A DNA stretch of 64,000 nucleotides from Streptomyces sp. AC512_CC834 (GCF_019049325.1 NZ_JAGMUO010000034.1:283764-347763), one strand, 5' to 3'; positions 34,050 through 44,147 are shown, numbered from the stretch's first letter. A program made the numbers and translations. Notes: generated by a model from the sequence alone, not told the origin.

Positions 34050-35948
34050 GTGAGCCACCCCCACACCAACCCCCGCACCCGCCCCCACACGCAGCGCAGA
34101 CGCCCGCTCGCCCTGGCCGCCGCCCTCGCCGCGGCCGGGCTCGTCGGCGCGGGTCTGACGACGCTGGCCCCCGACACCGCCGAGGCTGCCACCGCGCGGC
34201 AGGTCGAGGCCCTCGACCGGGGCGTGGTCAGCGTCCACACCGGCGACGGCAACCTGGTGAGCTGGCGCTGGCTGGGCACCGACCCCGACAACGTCTCCTT
34301 CAACGTCTACCGGGCGGGCACCAAGGTCAACTCCAGCCCGGTCACCGGCTCCACCACCTACTTCCACTCCGGCGCCCCCTCCCACGCCGACTACACCGTC
34401 CGCGCGGTCGTGAACGGCACCGAGCAGGGCGACTCGGTCCACGCCATCCAGTTCCGGGCCGGCTACAAGGACGTGCCGATCAGCCCGCCCTCCGGCGGCA
34501 CGACCCCCGACGGCGTCTCCTACACCTACGAGGCCAACGACGCCTCCGTCGGCGACCTCGACGGCGACGGCGCGCTCGACATCGTCCTCAAGTGGCAGCC
34601 GACCAACGCCAAGGACAACTCCCAGTCCGGGTACACCGGCAACACGATCGTCGACGGCATCAAGCTCGACGGCACCCGGCTGTGGCGCGTCGACCTGGGC
34701 CGCAACATCCGCTCCGGCGCCCACTACACGCAGTTCCAGGTGTACGACTACGACGGCGACGGCGAGGCCGAGGTCGCCATGAAGACCGCCGACGGCACCA
34801 AGGACGGCACCGGCGCGGTGATCGGCAGCTCCTCCGCGGACTACCGCAACTCCTCCGGGTACGTCCTGTCGGGACCCGAGTACCTGACGATGTTCAACGG
34901 CCGGACCGGCAGGGCCATGGGCACCGTCGACTACGTCCCCGCGCGCGGCTCGGTCTCCTCCTGGGGCGACTCCTACGGCAACCGCGTCGACCGCTTCCTC
35001 GCGGGCACGGCGTACCTGGACGGCTCCCGACCCTCCGTGATCATGGCGCGCGGCTACTACACCCGCTCCGTGATCGCCGCCTGGGACTGGCGGGACGGCC
35101 GGTTCACCCGCCGCTGGACCTTCGACACCAACTCCTCCACCAACAGCGGCAAGGGATACGACGGCCAGGGCAACCACCAGCTCTCCGTCGCGGACGTCGA
35201 CGGCGACGGCAAGGACGAGATCGTCTACGGCGCGATGGCGGTCGACGACAACGGCTACGCCCTGTGGACCACGAGGAACGGCCACGGCGACGCCATGCAC
35301 GTCGGCGACCTCGACCCCTCACGCGCGGGCCTGGAGGAGTTCAAGGTCGACGAGGACGGCTCCAAGCCCTCGTCCTGGATGGCGGACGCGCGCACCGGCC
35401 AGATCATCTGGTCCACCGGCGCGAGCGGCGACAACGGCCGCGGCGTCTCCGGCGACATCTGGTCGGGCAGCGCGGGCGCCGAGTCCTGGTCGTCCGCCGA
35501 GAGCGGCATCCGCAACCCGAAGGGAACCGTCGTCAACAGCCGCAAGCCCTCCAGCACCAACTTCCTGTCCTGGTGGGACGGCGACCCCGTCCGCGAACTC
35601 CTCGACGGCACGCACATCGACAAGTACGGCACCTCCGGCGACACCCGCCTGCTCACCGGCTCCGGAGTCGCCTCCAACAACGGCACGAAGGCCACGCCGG
35701 TCCTGGCCGGTGACATCCTCGGCGACTGGCGCGAGGAGGTCGTCTGGCGCACGTCCGACAACACGGCCCTGCGCATCTACTCCACCCCGTACGACACCGA
35801 CACCCGCATCACGACCCTCCTCCACGACACCCAGTACCGCACGGCTCTGGCGTGGCAAAATACGGCTTACAACCAGCCTCCGCACCCGAGCTTCTTCATC
35901 GGCGGCGGCATGGCCACCGCACCGAGGCCGACGGTCTACACGCCGTGA
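34050..35948 (+). CDS. Secreted rhamnogalacturonan lyase, polysaccharide lyase family 11 (632 aa)
   Basis: YesW/YesX-type lyase that cleaves the pectin rhamnogalacturonan-I backbone outside the cell. The start at 34050 (GTG) follows AGGAGG. Residues 1-47 form a long signal peptide ending in AEAA. An N-terminal beta domain (RQVEALDRGVVSVH) leads to an eight-bladed propeller with calcium loops DLDGDGALD, YDYDGDGEAE and DVDGDGKDE. The terminal block DILGDWREEVVWRTSDN is characteristic. There is no carbohydrate-binding module, unlike the neighbouring cellulases. Only 37 bases separate it from the WYL remnant, so its promoter lies within that decayed gene. Confidence 0.92.
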   Translation: MSHPHTNPRTRPHTQRRRPLALAAALAAAGLVGAGLTTLAPDTAEAATARQVEALDRGVVSVHTGDGNLVSWRWLGTDPDNVSFNVYRAGTKVNSSPVTGSTTYFHSGAPSHADYTVRAVVNGTEQGDSVHAIQFRAGYKDVPISPPSGGTTPDGVSYTYEANDASVGDLDGDGALDIVLKWQPTNAKDNSQSGYTGNTIVDGIKLDGTRLWRVDLGRNIRSGAHYTQFQVYDYDGDGEAEVAMKTADGTKDGTGAVIGSSSADYRNSSGYVLSGPEYLTMFNGRTGRAMGTVDYVPARGSVSSWGDSYGNRVDRFLAGTAYLDGSRPSVIMARGYYTRSVIAAWDWRDGRFTRRWTFDTNSSTNSGKGYDGQGNHQLSVADVDGDGKDEIVYGAMAVDDNGYALWTTRNGHGDAMHVGDLDPSRAGLEEFKVDEDGSKPSSWMADARTGQIIWSTGASGDNGRGVSGDIWSGSAGAESWSSAESGIRNPKGTVVNSRKPSSTNFLSWWDGDPVRELLDGTHIDKYGTSGDTRLLTGSGVASNNGTKATPVLAGDILGDWREEVVWRTSDNTALRIYSTPYDTDTRITTLLHDTQYRTALAWQNTAYNQPPHPSFFIGGGMATAPRPTVYTP

Positions 35949-35955
35949 ACAAGAG

Positions 35956-35985
35956 TGGGGCGTGCACCCGCCGGTGCACGCCCCA
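35956..35985. terminator. Bidirectional terminator between PL11 and GH74 genes
   Basis: A perfect 13-base stem, TGGGGCGTGCACC (35956-35968) with GGTGCACGCCCCA (35973-35985), and a 4-base loop, lying between the two convergent stop codons (35948 and 35994). Confidence 0.85.
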
Positions 35986-35993
35986 CCCTCGGC

Positions 35994-38678
35994 TCAGCCG
36001 ACCGCGCAGCTCCCCTCGCCCAGCGTGAACGAGGCCGGTTCGGCGTTCGCCCCCGACCAGTCGCCGGTGAAGCCGAAGCTCACCGAGGCGCCGGGGGCGA
36101 CACCCTTGTTCCAGGCGACGTTCCTCGCCGTCACCGACGTGCCGGACTGGGTGTGTTCCGCGTTCCACATCTGGGTCACCCGCTGGTCGCCGGCGAACGA
36201 CCAGTCGAGCAACCAGCCGTTCCAGGCCGACGTGCCGGTGTTGGTGAGCCGGACGTCCGCCTGGAAGCCGCCGGACCACTGGTTCGTGACCGTGTAGGTG
36301 ACCTCGCAGGCGCCGGTGGGCGTCGGGTCGGGTCCAGGGCCCGGGTCGGTGCCGTCGTCTCCGTCTCCGTCTCCGCCGCCCGCCGTGTCGCCGTAGATGA
36401 CCCCTCGGCCGTTGGTGGCGACGTACACCCGGCCGTACACGCGCGGGTCACCGGTGATGGCGGCGCCGGTCCAGCCCCACTGGTGGGCGTCGTCGTTGAC
36501 GCGCGTCCAGGTCGCCCCCTTGTCGGTGGAGCGGAAGATGCCGCGGACGCCGCCGATCTCCGCGCTGGTGTAGAGGGTCTGGTAGGAGGCGTCCGGAGCG
36601 GCCTTCCCGAAGCCGACGGTGTCGGCCGCGTCGACGTTCGGCAGCTTCGCGAAGGTCGCGCCGCCGTCCGTCGAGTGCCACAGGCCGTACGGGCCATCCG
36701 CCGCCCCGCCGGCCAGCCAGACGTCGCCCTCGGCACCGGGCAGCGCCTTGAAGCGGACGCTGTCCCCGGCGGGCAGGCCGGTCGCCGCCGAGGCGGTGAA
36801 GGTCGCGCCGCCGTCCGTGCTGACGTAGAACTTCCCGGACTTGAAGCCGTAGAAGGTGGCGGGGTCCACGCGGTCGGACTCGACGACCGCGCCCGCCGGG
36901 ATGCCGGTCGACGCCTGCCAGGACGTGCCGAAGCCCGTCGTGTACTGCACGCCCGCGCCCTCCGGACTCCACACGAAGCGCCCGCCGTCCGCGCCCGCCG
37001 CGACCGTACCGCCGCCGCTCACCCCCGACGGGTCGGTGCCGCCGAACCAGTTGGCGCCGTTGTCGGTGGAGAACGCGATGTGCGGGCCCGAGTCGAGGTT
37101 GCCGGCCCTGACCACCGTGTCCGGGTTCGTCTCCGCGAAGTCCAGGCTCGTGGTGGAGGTGAAGTTCGGCGAGGTGTACATCATCGACGGCACCTCGGTC
37201 AGGCTCGTGTGCCTGAAGCCGCCGATGTCACCCAGCGCGCTGAGCAGCGGGGCGCCCGAGGGGGGTGAGGCCAGGTCGTTCACGGCCGTCTCCTCCAGGC
37301 CGCGCACCATGGGTTCGATGGCGAACGTGCCGCCCTCGTCGTCCCAGTTCGTGAGGTTCTCCGTGCCGTAGATCGTGGCGCCCGTCCCATACATCATCCG
37401 GTCGGAGTCGAACGGGTCGATCTCCAGCGCCTCCGTCATCCAGCCCAGCTTCGGCGTCTGCTCCGGCGGTGTCGGATGCGCGCCCCAGGTCAGCCACGGG
37501 GACGAGGAGACGTCCATGGTGTAGCGGTTCTCGCGGTTCGGATACGACGTGTAGCTCCACGCCTGCGTCCACGTGCCGCCGCTGTCCGTCGAACGGAAGA
37601 TCTGCGTGTCCGGCCACCACGAGCTGTACGCGGTCGCCATCACCGTCCCCGGATGCTGCCGGTCGACGGTCAGGCCGCTGAAGCCGAAGTAGGTGTCGGC
37701 CTCCGCGACCGGGCTGATGTCCGTCCACGTCCCCGTCGCCGTCGCGTACCGGTACAGCCTGCCCTTGCCGCCGTCGTACGGGCCGCCCGTGTCGCTGTAG
37801 GCGAGGTACAGGTAGCCGTTCTCGGCGTCCAGCACGCCCTTGTGGGCCAGGTACCCCGTGGGCTGACCGGCGAGCCGCTCCCACGTCGCGCCCGCGTCCG
37901 TCGAGCGGTAGACGGCGTTCTCCTTGTCGGCGACCCCGACGTAGATCGTCTGCGTCGCCGTGCCCGCGCCGCCGCCCGTCGACTCGTCGAAGGTGACCCA
38001 GGTGATGCCCTGGTTGTCGGAGGCGTAGCCGGACGTGTCGCTCGGGTCCTGCGCGTAGTTCCCCGGGTTGGGGAAGGCCGTCACCTCGGACCAGGTGACG
38101 CCCGCGTCGGTGGACCGCCACAGGCCGTGCCCGCTGGGCGCGCCCAGGTACAGCACGTCGTTGTCGTGCGGGTCGACGGCCAGACGCTCGCCCATGCCGC
38201 GGCCCGGCATGTTGCCGCCCAGCTTGAACGGCAGGTCCGTCCGCTCCCAGCTCGCGCCCCGGTCGGCGGAGCGCAGCACCGCGCCGTTCGTCGGGTCCCA
38301 GTCGTTGGTGTACGTGCCGACCGCGGCGTACACCCGGTCGGGGTCCACGGAGTCGGAGGCGATGCTCACCACGCCCGTGTGGCCCCAGTCGTCCCAGCCG
38401 ACATGGTCGAGCAGCGGCGTCCAGGTGTGGGACGACTCCTGCCAGCGGTAGGCGCCGCCGATGTCGGTGCGGGCGTACGCCAGGTCCTTCTCGGCGCGGT
38501 TGAACACGATGCCGGGGACGAAGCCGCCCCCGTCGATGCGGGCGTTCTTCCAGGTGTAGCTGTCGGCGGCGGCGACGGCGGCCTTCGGCGTGCCGGCCGC
38601 CAGCGCGGTGGGCGGACTGCCCGCGAGCAGGCCGGCCGCGAGGGCCAGCAGCACGGTGAGGATCCGGGTTCTTCGCAC
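35994..38678 (-). CDS. Secreted GH74 xyloglucanase with C-terminal CBM2 (894 aa)
   Basis: Endo-type xyloglucan hydrolase. Signal peptide at 1-30. Two seven-bladed propellers are built from repeats like STDAGATWERL and STDSGGTWTQAW. The two catalytic Asp are in ARTDIGGAYRW and LGDIGGFRH. After an acidic Gly/Asp/Pro linker (GGGDGDGDDG) a CBM2 cellulose-binding module runs from CEVTYTVTNQWSGGFQADV to the final Cys. The GTG at 38678 starts the signal peptide; the weak AAGGA site lies about 11 bases upstream. It is convergent with PL11 and downstream of GH48 on the same strand. Confidence 0.93.
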   Translation of the reverse strand: MRRTRILTVLLALAAGLLAGSPPTALAAGTPKAAVAAADSYTWKNARIDGGGFVPGIVFNRAEKDLAYARTDIGGAYRWQESSHTWTPLLDHVGWDDWGHTGVVSIASDSVDPDRVYAAVGTYTNDWDPTNGAVLRSADRGASWERTDLPFKLGGNMPGRGMGERLAVDPHDNDVLYLGAPSGHGLWRSTDAGVTWSEVTAFPNPGNYAQDPSDTSGYASDNQGITWVTFDESTGGGAGTATQTIYVGVADKENAVYRSTDAGATWERLAGQPTGYLAHKGVLDAENGYLYLAYSDTGGPYDGGKGRLYRYATATGTWTDISPVAEADTYFGFSGLTVDRQHPGTVMATAYSSWWPDTQIFRSTDSGGTWTQAWSYTSYPNRENRYTMDVSSSPWLTWGAHPTPPEQTPKLGWMTEALEIDPFDSDRMMYGTGATIYGTENLTNWDDEGGTFAIEPMVRGLEETAVNDLASPPSGAPLLSALGDIGGFRHTSLTEVPSMMYTSPNFTSTTSLDFAETNPDTVVRAGNLDSGPHIAFSTDNGANWFGGTDPSGVSGGGTVAAGADGGRFVWSPEGAGVQYTTGFGTSWQASTGIPAGAVVESDRVDPATFYGFKSGKFYVSTDGGATFTASAATGLPAGDSVRFKALPGAEGDVWLAGGAADGPYGLWHSTDGGATFAKLPNVDAADTVGFGKAAPDASYQTLYTSAEIGGVRGIFRSTDKGATWTRVNDDAHQWGWTGAAITGDPRVYGRVYVATNGRGVIYGDTAGGGDGDGDDGTDPGPGPDPTPTGACEVTYTVTNQWSGGFQADVRLTNTGTSAWNGWLLDWSFAGDQRVTQMWNAEHTQSGTSVTARNVAWNKGVAPGASVSFGFTGDWSGANAEPASFTLGEGSCAVG

Positions 38679-38833
38679 GGTGGGGAACCGTCCTTCCGTC
38701 AGGAGCACAACACATGCGAGGACCGGACGGCCCCGGCGTGGTCGGGACCGCCCGGTCAGGTGGTCTCGTCGTCCGGTGACAAGACCGAGCACACGGAGCC
38801 GCCAAGCGCTACCGGGGAGAGGAACGGTGGCTA

Positions 38834-38930
38834 CCCCGCGCCCCGAAGGGGCGCGGGGAACTGCGCGACCAGCCACACACGGCCCGCAGCCGAAAACAAC
38901 CGCCAAACCCGCGGAGCGCTTCGCGGGGAC
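38834..38930. repeat. Dispersed Streptomyces intergenic hairpin element
   Basis: An 11-base perfect stem, CCCCGCGCCCC (38834-38844) with GGGGCGCGGGG (38848-38858) and a 3-base loop, continues into AACTGCGCGACCAGCC, and ends with a second dyad CCCGCG...CGCGGG just before the GH48 stop. I recognise this string as a repeat found many times in Streptomyces intergenic DNA. Here it probably also ends GH48 transcription. Confidence 0.7.
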
Positions 38931-41851
38931 TATTCGAGCAGCTCCGCGTACGACCCCATGGCCAGGGCGATGTCCGCCTGGGCCCAGAACCGGTGGTACG
39001 TGAACGTGGGCGCGGCACCGCCCGCGAGGTAGTCCTCGATCTTCGACCACGCCGGGTCGTCCTGGTAGAAGGAGCGGATCGAGGCGAAGGTCGACGACGC
39101 GTCGATCGTGTCGCCGTTCGGCATGGTGCCGCTCCAGCCGCTCGGGACGTAGATCGGGTCGTCGAAGCGGTTGTAGTCGGCGCGGGTCTCCGGGACGGCG
39201 ATGCCGAGCGCGTCCTGGTTGTTCTTCCACATGCCGTCGAGCAGCGCCTTGGCCGTCGAGGCCGCCTCCGTGTCGCCCGAGCGGTCGGCGTAGTACGTCA
39301 GGGTCTTGGCGTACGCCGCCGCGACACCGACGTCGTTGGTGTAGTCGGCGACCGTGACGTGCAGGTCGCCGTTGTCACCCGGGGACGAGGCGTTCCAGGT
39401 GTCGGGCTGCCCCGACCACTCGAGCGTCGACGGGATCCGGAAGGTGCCGTCCGGGTTGACCGTCGTCTCCGACAGCGCCCAGTCGACCCACTTGTCCAGG
39501 ACCGCCTTGGCGTCGGCGTCACCGCTCTGCTGGTAGTACTCGGCGACGCGTTCCATGGACCACGCCTGGAAGCCGAACCACTGGTTGGACGGCGGGTCGT
39601 GGTACACCGGCTGCTCGTCGTAGTACATGCCGTAGAACGTCGGCGTACCGGCCGGTGGTGTCGCGTACCGGCCCGCCCAACTGTTGGTCGCGCCGCCCGC
39701 GATGGCACCTTCGTCGGCCTGGAGCCAGCGGTAGAACTCCACCTGCCGGTCGAGGGACTTGGCCCAGTCGGACGCGCCGGTCGCCGATTTGGGCCTCAGG
39801 TCGGCATCGGTGCTCAGCGCGTACGCGGCCAGCGGGTTCTGGTAGCCGCCGTGGGTGTGGCTGGAGCCGATGCGCCAGGCCCAGCCCGCCGAGGTGTCCA
39901 CCGCGCCGCCCCAGGCGTAGTACCAGGACAGCAGGTAGTGCGAGGAGTCCTTGCCGGTGCCGGCCGGGCAGCTCGACGGACCGACACAGTCGCCGATCTT
40001 CTTGAAGTACTTGTCGAACATGGCGTAGCGCAGGTAGTCGCCCATCTTCGCGGCCTTGTCCAGGGTCGCGGAGATCTCGTCGGCCTTGCCCTGCTCCCCG
40101 GCCCAGATGTCCGCCCAGTACGCGGCCTGCACGGCTCGTGCGTCGGCGTCCGGGGCGTTGGTGAACTTCCACTGCTCGGCGTAGGAGGCGTCACCGGTGA
40201 ACAGGTCCAGATAGCCGTTCTCGCCGCCGTACTTGAACGCGTCGCAGGTCGGCTGCGGCACCGTCTCCCACACCGACTCCTGCGCGCCGCGCTGGAAGGT
40301 GTTGATGTACGACGGGCCGGTGTCCGAGGGGCCCGCCTCGCAGTTGCCGGGCGAGTTGCCGTAGCCGTAGGTGTTGTCGACGTCCTGGAGCCAGTGCATG
40401 CCGTAGACGTCGTCCGTGCCGTACGCCGCCTTCAGCTCGTCGGCGATCGGGTCCGCGCCGACGGAGACCGTGCCGTCCAGGGGCGCCGGGTACTCGTTCG
40501 GCGTGTCCAGCTCGGGTGCGTAGGTCGCCGGCTTCGAGGCGTTGTACGCCGAGTTGGTCGGCTGGTCGGCGTGGGTGGGGATCATGTACGTCTCCATGAT
40601 CTCCCAGGCGTTGTTGAACCTGTCCCAGTCGCCGGTCACCTTGCCGTACATGGCCTGGAGCCACAGCAGGTAGCTGTACGCCTCGGAGGTGGTCTCGTGC
40701 CCGTGGTCCGGCGCCTCGACGATCAGTGTCTCGACCGAGTGGTACGGGATGCCCTCGGGCGAGAAGTAGCCGCTCGCCGGGTCGGTGATCTTGCCGTACA
40801 GCTCCAGGAAGCGGGCGTCGTAGTCCTTCGCGGCGGCGAGCTGGGTCACGGTCACCGCGGCCTTGCCGTGGCCGGGGGCCGTCGACTCGAAGACCGCCGA
40901 GCCGTTGCCCGAGGCGTCCGCGGAGACGGTCACCTCCTGGGCGGTGTCCCAGTTCGACGGGGTGAAGGTGAGGCTCGCCCCGCCCGTGACGGACAGGCCG
41001 GTGTTGCCGCTCGCACGGGACGTCGTGACGCTCACGTCCGCGGCCGGCTGCTTCGAGAGCTTGACCTCGTACGTTCCCGACTCGCCCTGCTGGACGCCAA
41101 GTTGGCCGGGTGAGGCGACCACGGTCGGTCCCGAGGCGACCGTGACGCCGACCGGCGTCGAGTCCGCGGAGGCGCCCATGCTGTCGTACGCCTTCGCCAC
41201 CAGGGAATGACTGCCCACGGTCAAGCCGGAGGTGGAGTACGCGTAGGGCGAACTGGTGTCGGTGCCCAGCAGAGTGGCGTCGTCGTAGAACTCCACCTTG
41301 CTGACGGTGGCCCCGTCCGCCGCGGCAGCCGTGGCCGCCAGTGGCACGGCCTCGCCCTGTGAGTACACGGCGCCCGCCTCCGGGCTGGTCAGCACGGTGA
41401 TCGGTGGCTGGTGCGCGCCCGTGCAGGAGGTGCCGTTGACCGCGAAGTCGGTCGGCGCCGCGTTGCTGCCGCTGTACGTGAACTGCCCGCCGGTGGAGAC
41501 GGCGGCCCCGGCGGCGATCCGCGCGTTGTACGAGGCACTCTTCACGGTGACGTTCCGGCCGGACTGGGACCAGGTCCCGCTCCAGCCGTTGGCCAGCTTC
41601 TGGTCGCCCGCGTAGGAATACGTCAGCGTCCAGCCGTCGATGGCGTCGGAGCCCTGGTTGGTCAGCGTCAGCTCCGCGGTGAAGCCGGTGCCCCAGTCGT
41701 TGGTCTTGTAGTCCACGCCGCACTGAAGTGCGGCCGCCTGAGCCGGAGTTGAACCTGTGCCCAGCATCGTGAGGGGTAGTGCGAGGGCCGCCAGCGCGGC
41801 GGTCCACAGTCGCCGCGCGGTGCGGCGTCTGCGTCTGTGTCCGGAGTGCAT
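38930..41851 (-). CDS. Secreted GH48 exocellulase with N-terminal CBM2 (973 aa)
   Basis: Processive reducing-end cellobiohydrolase. Signal peptide at about 1-40. CBM2 covers about 42-145 ([14 protein letters not shown] to NGTSC). An Ig-like linker domain follows ([19 protein letters not shown]), then a second beta module at about 245-335. The GH48 (alpha/alpha)6 catalytic domain begins at [15 protein letters not shown]. The acid Glu lies in [20 protein letters not shown]. The C-terminal [17 protein letters not shown] is typical of the family. The ATG at 41851 lies 65 bases from a perfect CebR box, so cellobiose induction is expected. Confidence 0.95.
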   Translation of the reverse strand: MHSGHRRRRRTARRLWTAALAALALPLTMLGTGSTPAQAAALQCGVDYKTNDWGTGFTAELTLTNQGSDAIDGWTLTYSYAGDQKLANGWSGTWSQSGRNVTVKSASYNARIAAGAAVSTGGQFTYSGSNAAPTDFAVNGTSCTGAHQPPITVLTSPEAGAVYSQGEAVPLAATAAAADGATVSKVEFYDDATLLGTDTSSPYAYSTSGLTVGSHSLVAKAYDSMGASADSTPVGVTVASGPTVVASPGQLGVQQGESGTYEVKLSKQPAADVSVTTSRASGNTGLSVTGGASLTFTPSNWDTAQEVTVSADASGNGSAVFESTAPGHGKAAVTVTQLAAAKDYDARFLELYGKITDPASGYFSPEGIPYHSVETLIVEAPDHGHETTSEAYSYLLWLQAMYGKVTGDWDRFNNAWEIMETYMIPTHADQPTNSAYNASKPATYAPELDTPNEYPAPLDGTVSVGADPIADELKAAYGTDDVYGMHWLQDVDNTYGYGNSPGNCEAGPSDTGPSYINTFQRGAQESVWETVPQPTCDAFKYGGENGYLDLFTGDASYAEQWKFTNAPDADARAVQAAYWADIWAGEQGKADEISATLDKAAKMGDYLRYAMFDKYFKKIGDCVGPSSCPAGTGKDSSHYLLSWYYAWGGAVDTSAGWAWRIGSSHTHGGYQNPLAAYALSTDADLRPKSATGASDWAKSLDRQVEFYRWLQADEGAIAGGATNSWAGRYATPPAGTPTFYGMYYDEQPVYHDPPSNQWFGFQAWSMERVAEYYQQSGDADAKAVLDKWVDWALSETTVNPDGTFRIPSTLEWSGQPDTWNASSPGDNGDLHVTVADYTNDVGVAAAYAKTLTYYADRSGDTEAASTAKALLDGMWKNNQDALGIAVPETRADYNRFDDPIYVPSGWSGTMPNGDTIDASSTFASIRSFYQDDPAWSKIEDYLAGGAAPTFTYHRFWAQADIALAMGSYAELLE

Positions 41852-41915
41852 GTGCTGGTTCCTCCTTGCGGCTCGGGGAGGGGGAGTGGGGGAGGAGCGA
41901 CAAGCTTTGAACCAG

Positions 41916-41929
41916 TGGGAGCGCTCCCA
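41916..41929. promoter_or_regulatory. CebR operator TGGGAGCGCTCCCA (perfect)
   Basis: Exact 14-base palindrome bound by CebR, the LacI-family cellobiose/cellooligosaccharide-responsive repressor of Streptomyces. It lies 65 bases upstream of the GH48 start and 446 bases upstream of GH6. cebR itself is not in the window. Confidence 0.88.
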
Positions 41930-42057
41930 TAGTGGAGAGAGCGCCCAGGGCGGTCAAGATGTGTGAAGAGTCGAAAAGATTCGACGGTTCCGGCTGAGAG
42001 AAAGTCAGTAACTCCCCTGTTCTTTGCCGTCACTTGGCGCTACCTTCGCTGCACCAG

Positions 42058-42071
42058 TGGGAGCGGTTCCA
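42058..42071. promoter_or_regulatory. Imperfect CebR operator (TGGGAGCGGTTCCA)
   Basis: Two of fourteen positions differ from the consensus palindrome. It is placed upstream of the GH6 leader. With the perfect box 142 bases away it suggests shared or looped control of both cellulase genes. Confidence 0.65.
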
Positions 42072-42119
42072 CCAGTCGACGCGTCCGTCACGGCGCGCCC
42101 GAACTGCAAGGAGTCGCTC

Positions 42120-42260
42120 ATGTGCCACCCCCCGTTCCACCTTCCGCGTTCAGGACTTTTAGCCGCGGCCGCAGCCGCGGCCTGTCCGACGCGTCGTCGG
42201 CCGGTGTGCCGGCTCGTACCTCCCCCGGGCGCTTCCAGCCTGCCCGTGGGCCGTTCCTGA
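42120..42260 (+). CDS. Possible leader ORF upstream of GH6 (46 codons)
   Basis: An ATG at 42120 has AAGGAG six bases upstream, a better ribosome-binding site than many real genes here. The product (MCHPPFHLPRSGLLAAAAAAA, Cys/Pro/Arg-rich after that) has no known family. It ends 114 bases before the GH6 start. It may be a translated leader peptide or chance. Confidence 0.25.
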   Translation: MCHPPFHLPRSGLLAAAAAAACPTRRRPVCRLVPPPGASSLPVGRS

Positions 42261-42374
42261 CCTCCGATCACGACGGCACCCCCATGCCGATCGGCAGCGG
42301 GCCGCGCCGATGGACGCGCGCGGCCCGGGACGACCGCACCCGCAGCACCCCCACGAAAGAAGGAACCCGCACTC

Positions 42375-44120
42375 ATGACCCGTACCAGAACCGCGATGCT
42401 CGCTGCCCTGACGCTGGTCGCCGGTGCCTCGGGCACGGCCCTGACCGCCCACTCCGCGAGCGCCGGAGCCGCGGCCGCCGCCTGCACCGTCGACTACAAG
42501 GTGCAGAACGACTGGGGAAGCGGCTTCACCGCCGCCGTGTCCGTCACCAACAACGGTGCAGCCACGACCAGTTGGTCGCTGGGGTGGACGTACGCCGGCA
42601 GCCAGCAGGTCACCAATGGCTGGAACGCCAAGGTCAGTCAGAGCGGTGCCGCCGTCACCGTGGCCAACGAGTCCTACAACGGCACGCTGTCCACGGGCGG
42701 TTCCGCGAGCTTCGGCTTCCAGGCCACCTACAGCGGCAGCAACGCGATCCCGGCCACGTTCACCCTCAACGGCGTGACCTGCAACGTCGACGGCGGCCCC
42801 ACCGATCCGACGGACCCGACCGATCCGACGGACCCGACCGATCCGACCGACCCCACCGGTCCGTCCGACCGGGTGGACAACCCCTACGACGGCGCCCAGG
42901 TCTACGTGAACCCCGAGTGGTCCGCCAACGCCGCCGCCGAGCCCGGCGGTGACCGCATCGCCGACGAGCCGACCGGTGTGTGGCTCGACCGGATCGCCGC
43001 CATCGAGGGCGCGAACGGCGGCATGGGCCTGCGCGACCACCTGGACGCCGCGCTGGAGCAGAAGGGCTCCGGCGAGATGGTGATCCAGCTCGTCATCTAC
43101 AACCTGCCGGGACGCGACTGTGCCGCCCTCGCCTCCAACGGCGAGCTGGGCCCCACAGAGATCGACCGGTACAAGACCGAGTACATCGACCCGATCACCG
43201 AGATCCTCGCCGACTCGAAGTACGCGGACCTCCGGGTGGTCACCACGGTCGAGATCGACTCGCTGCCCAACCTGATCACCAACGTCTCCGGGCGGCCGAC
43301 CGCCACGGAGAACTGCGACGTGATGAAGGCCAACGGCAACTACCAGAAGGGCGTCGGCTACGCCCTGAACAAGCTCGGCGACATCGGCAACGTCTACAAC
43401 TACGTCGACGCCGGTCACCACGGCTGGCTCGGCTGGGACAGCAACTTCGGCCCCTCCGCGGAGATGTTCAAGTCCGCCGCCACCACCGAGGGGGCGACCG
43501 TCGACGACGTGCACGGCTTCATCGTCAACACCGCCAACTACAGCGCCCTGAAGGAGGAGAACTTCAAGATCACGGACTCGGTGAACGGGACCTCCGTGCG
43601 CCAGTCCAACTGGGTCGACTGGAACCAGTACACCGACGAACTGTCCTACGCCCAGGCCATGCGCGACGAGCTGGTCTCCATCGGCTTCGACACGGACCTC
43701 GGCATGCTGATCGACACCTCCCGCAACGGCTGGGGCGGCGCCGACCGGCCCACCGGACCGGGCGCGACGACCGACGTGAACACCTACGTGGACGGCGGGC
43801 GCTACGACCGCCGCATCCACCTCGGCAACTGGTGCAACCAGTCCGGAGCCGGCCTCGGTGAACGGCCGCAGGCCAGCCCCGCCGCCGGGATCGACGCGTA
43901 CGTGTGGATGAAGCCCCCGGGCGAGTCCGACGGCTCCAGCAAGCTGATCGACAACCCGGACGGCAAGGGATTCGACCGGATGTGCGACCCCACCTACACG
44001 GGCAACGAGCGCAACGGCAACAACATGTCGGGCGCCCTGCCCGACGCCCCGATCTCCGGGGCCTGGTTCTCCGCGCAGTTCCAGGAGTTGATGAAGAACG
44101 CCTACCCGCCCCTGTCGTGA
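42375..44120 (+). CDS. Secreted GH6 cellobiohydrolase with N-terminal CBM2 (581 aa)
   Basis: Non-reducing-end exocellulase of the Cel6B type. Signal peptide at 1-36 ending ASAGA. CBM2 covers about 37-135 (CTVDYKVQNDWGSGF to NGVTC). The linker is a Pro-Thr-Asp repeat. The catalytic barrel starts near PYDGAQVYVNPEWS. Signature regions are LVIYNLPGRDCAALASNGEL, YVDAGHHGWLGWDSN and MLIDTSRNGWGG, and the active-site loop segments are long, which favours exo over endo action. A GAAGGA ribosome-binding site precedes the ATG. It diverges from GH48 and together they make the classic exo-exo synergy pair. Confidence 0.94.
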   Translation: MTRTRTAMLAALTLVAGASGTALTAHSASAGAAAAACTVDYKVQNDWGSGFTAAVSVTNNGAATTSWSLGWTYAGSQQVTNGWNAKVSQSGAAVTVANESYNGTLSTGGSASFGFQATYSGSNAIPATFTLNGVTCNVDGGPTDPTDPTDPTDPTDPTDPTGPSDRVDNPYDGAQVYVNPEWSANAAAEPGGDRIADEPTGVWLDRIAAIEGANGGMGLRDHLDAALEQKGSGEMVIQLVIYNLPGRDCAALASNGELGPTEIDRYKTEYIDPITEILADSKYADLRVVTTVEIDSLPNLITNVSGRPTATENCDVMKANGNYQKGVGYALNKLGDIGNVYNYVDAGHHGWLGWDSNFGPSAEMFKSAATTEGATVDDVHGFIVNTANYSALKEENFKITDSVNGTSVRQSNWVDWNQYTDELSYAQAMRDELVSIGFDTDLGMLIDTSRNGWGGADRPTGPGATTDVNTYVDGGRYDRRIHLGNWCNQSGAGLGERPQASPAAGIDAYVWMKPPGESDGSSKLIDNPDGKGFDRMCDPTYTGNERNGNNMSGALPDAPISGAWFSAQFQELMKNAYPPLS

Positions 44121-44128
44121 GCGGGTTC

Positions 44129-44147
44129 CCGCGCGGACCGCGCGGGT
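44129..44147 (+). terminator. Short GC hairpin after GH6
   Basis: CCCGCGCGG and CCGCGCGGG flank a single central A (a 7-8-base stem once a minimal loop is allowed), starting 9 bases after the stop. A second GC-rich dyad follows near 44158-44190. Confidence 0.55.

Larger units (their letters stand above)
41852..42374. promoter_or_regulatory. 523-base divergent control region of GH48 and GH6
   Basis: Contains two CebR-like boxes (41916 and 42058), a long leader towards GH6 and a short open frame with a good ribosome-binding site (42120-42260). A strong dyad GCCGCGGC...GCCGCGGC lies at about 42162-42181. It is otherwise without a gene. No firm -35/-10 pair could be assigned on either strand. 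Confidence 0.6.
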
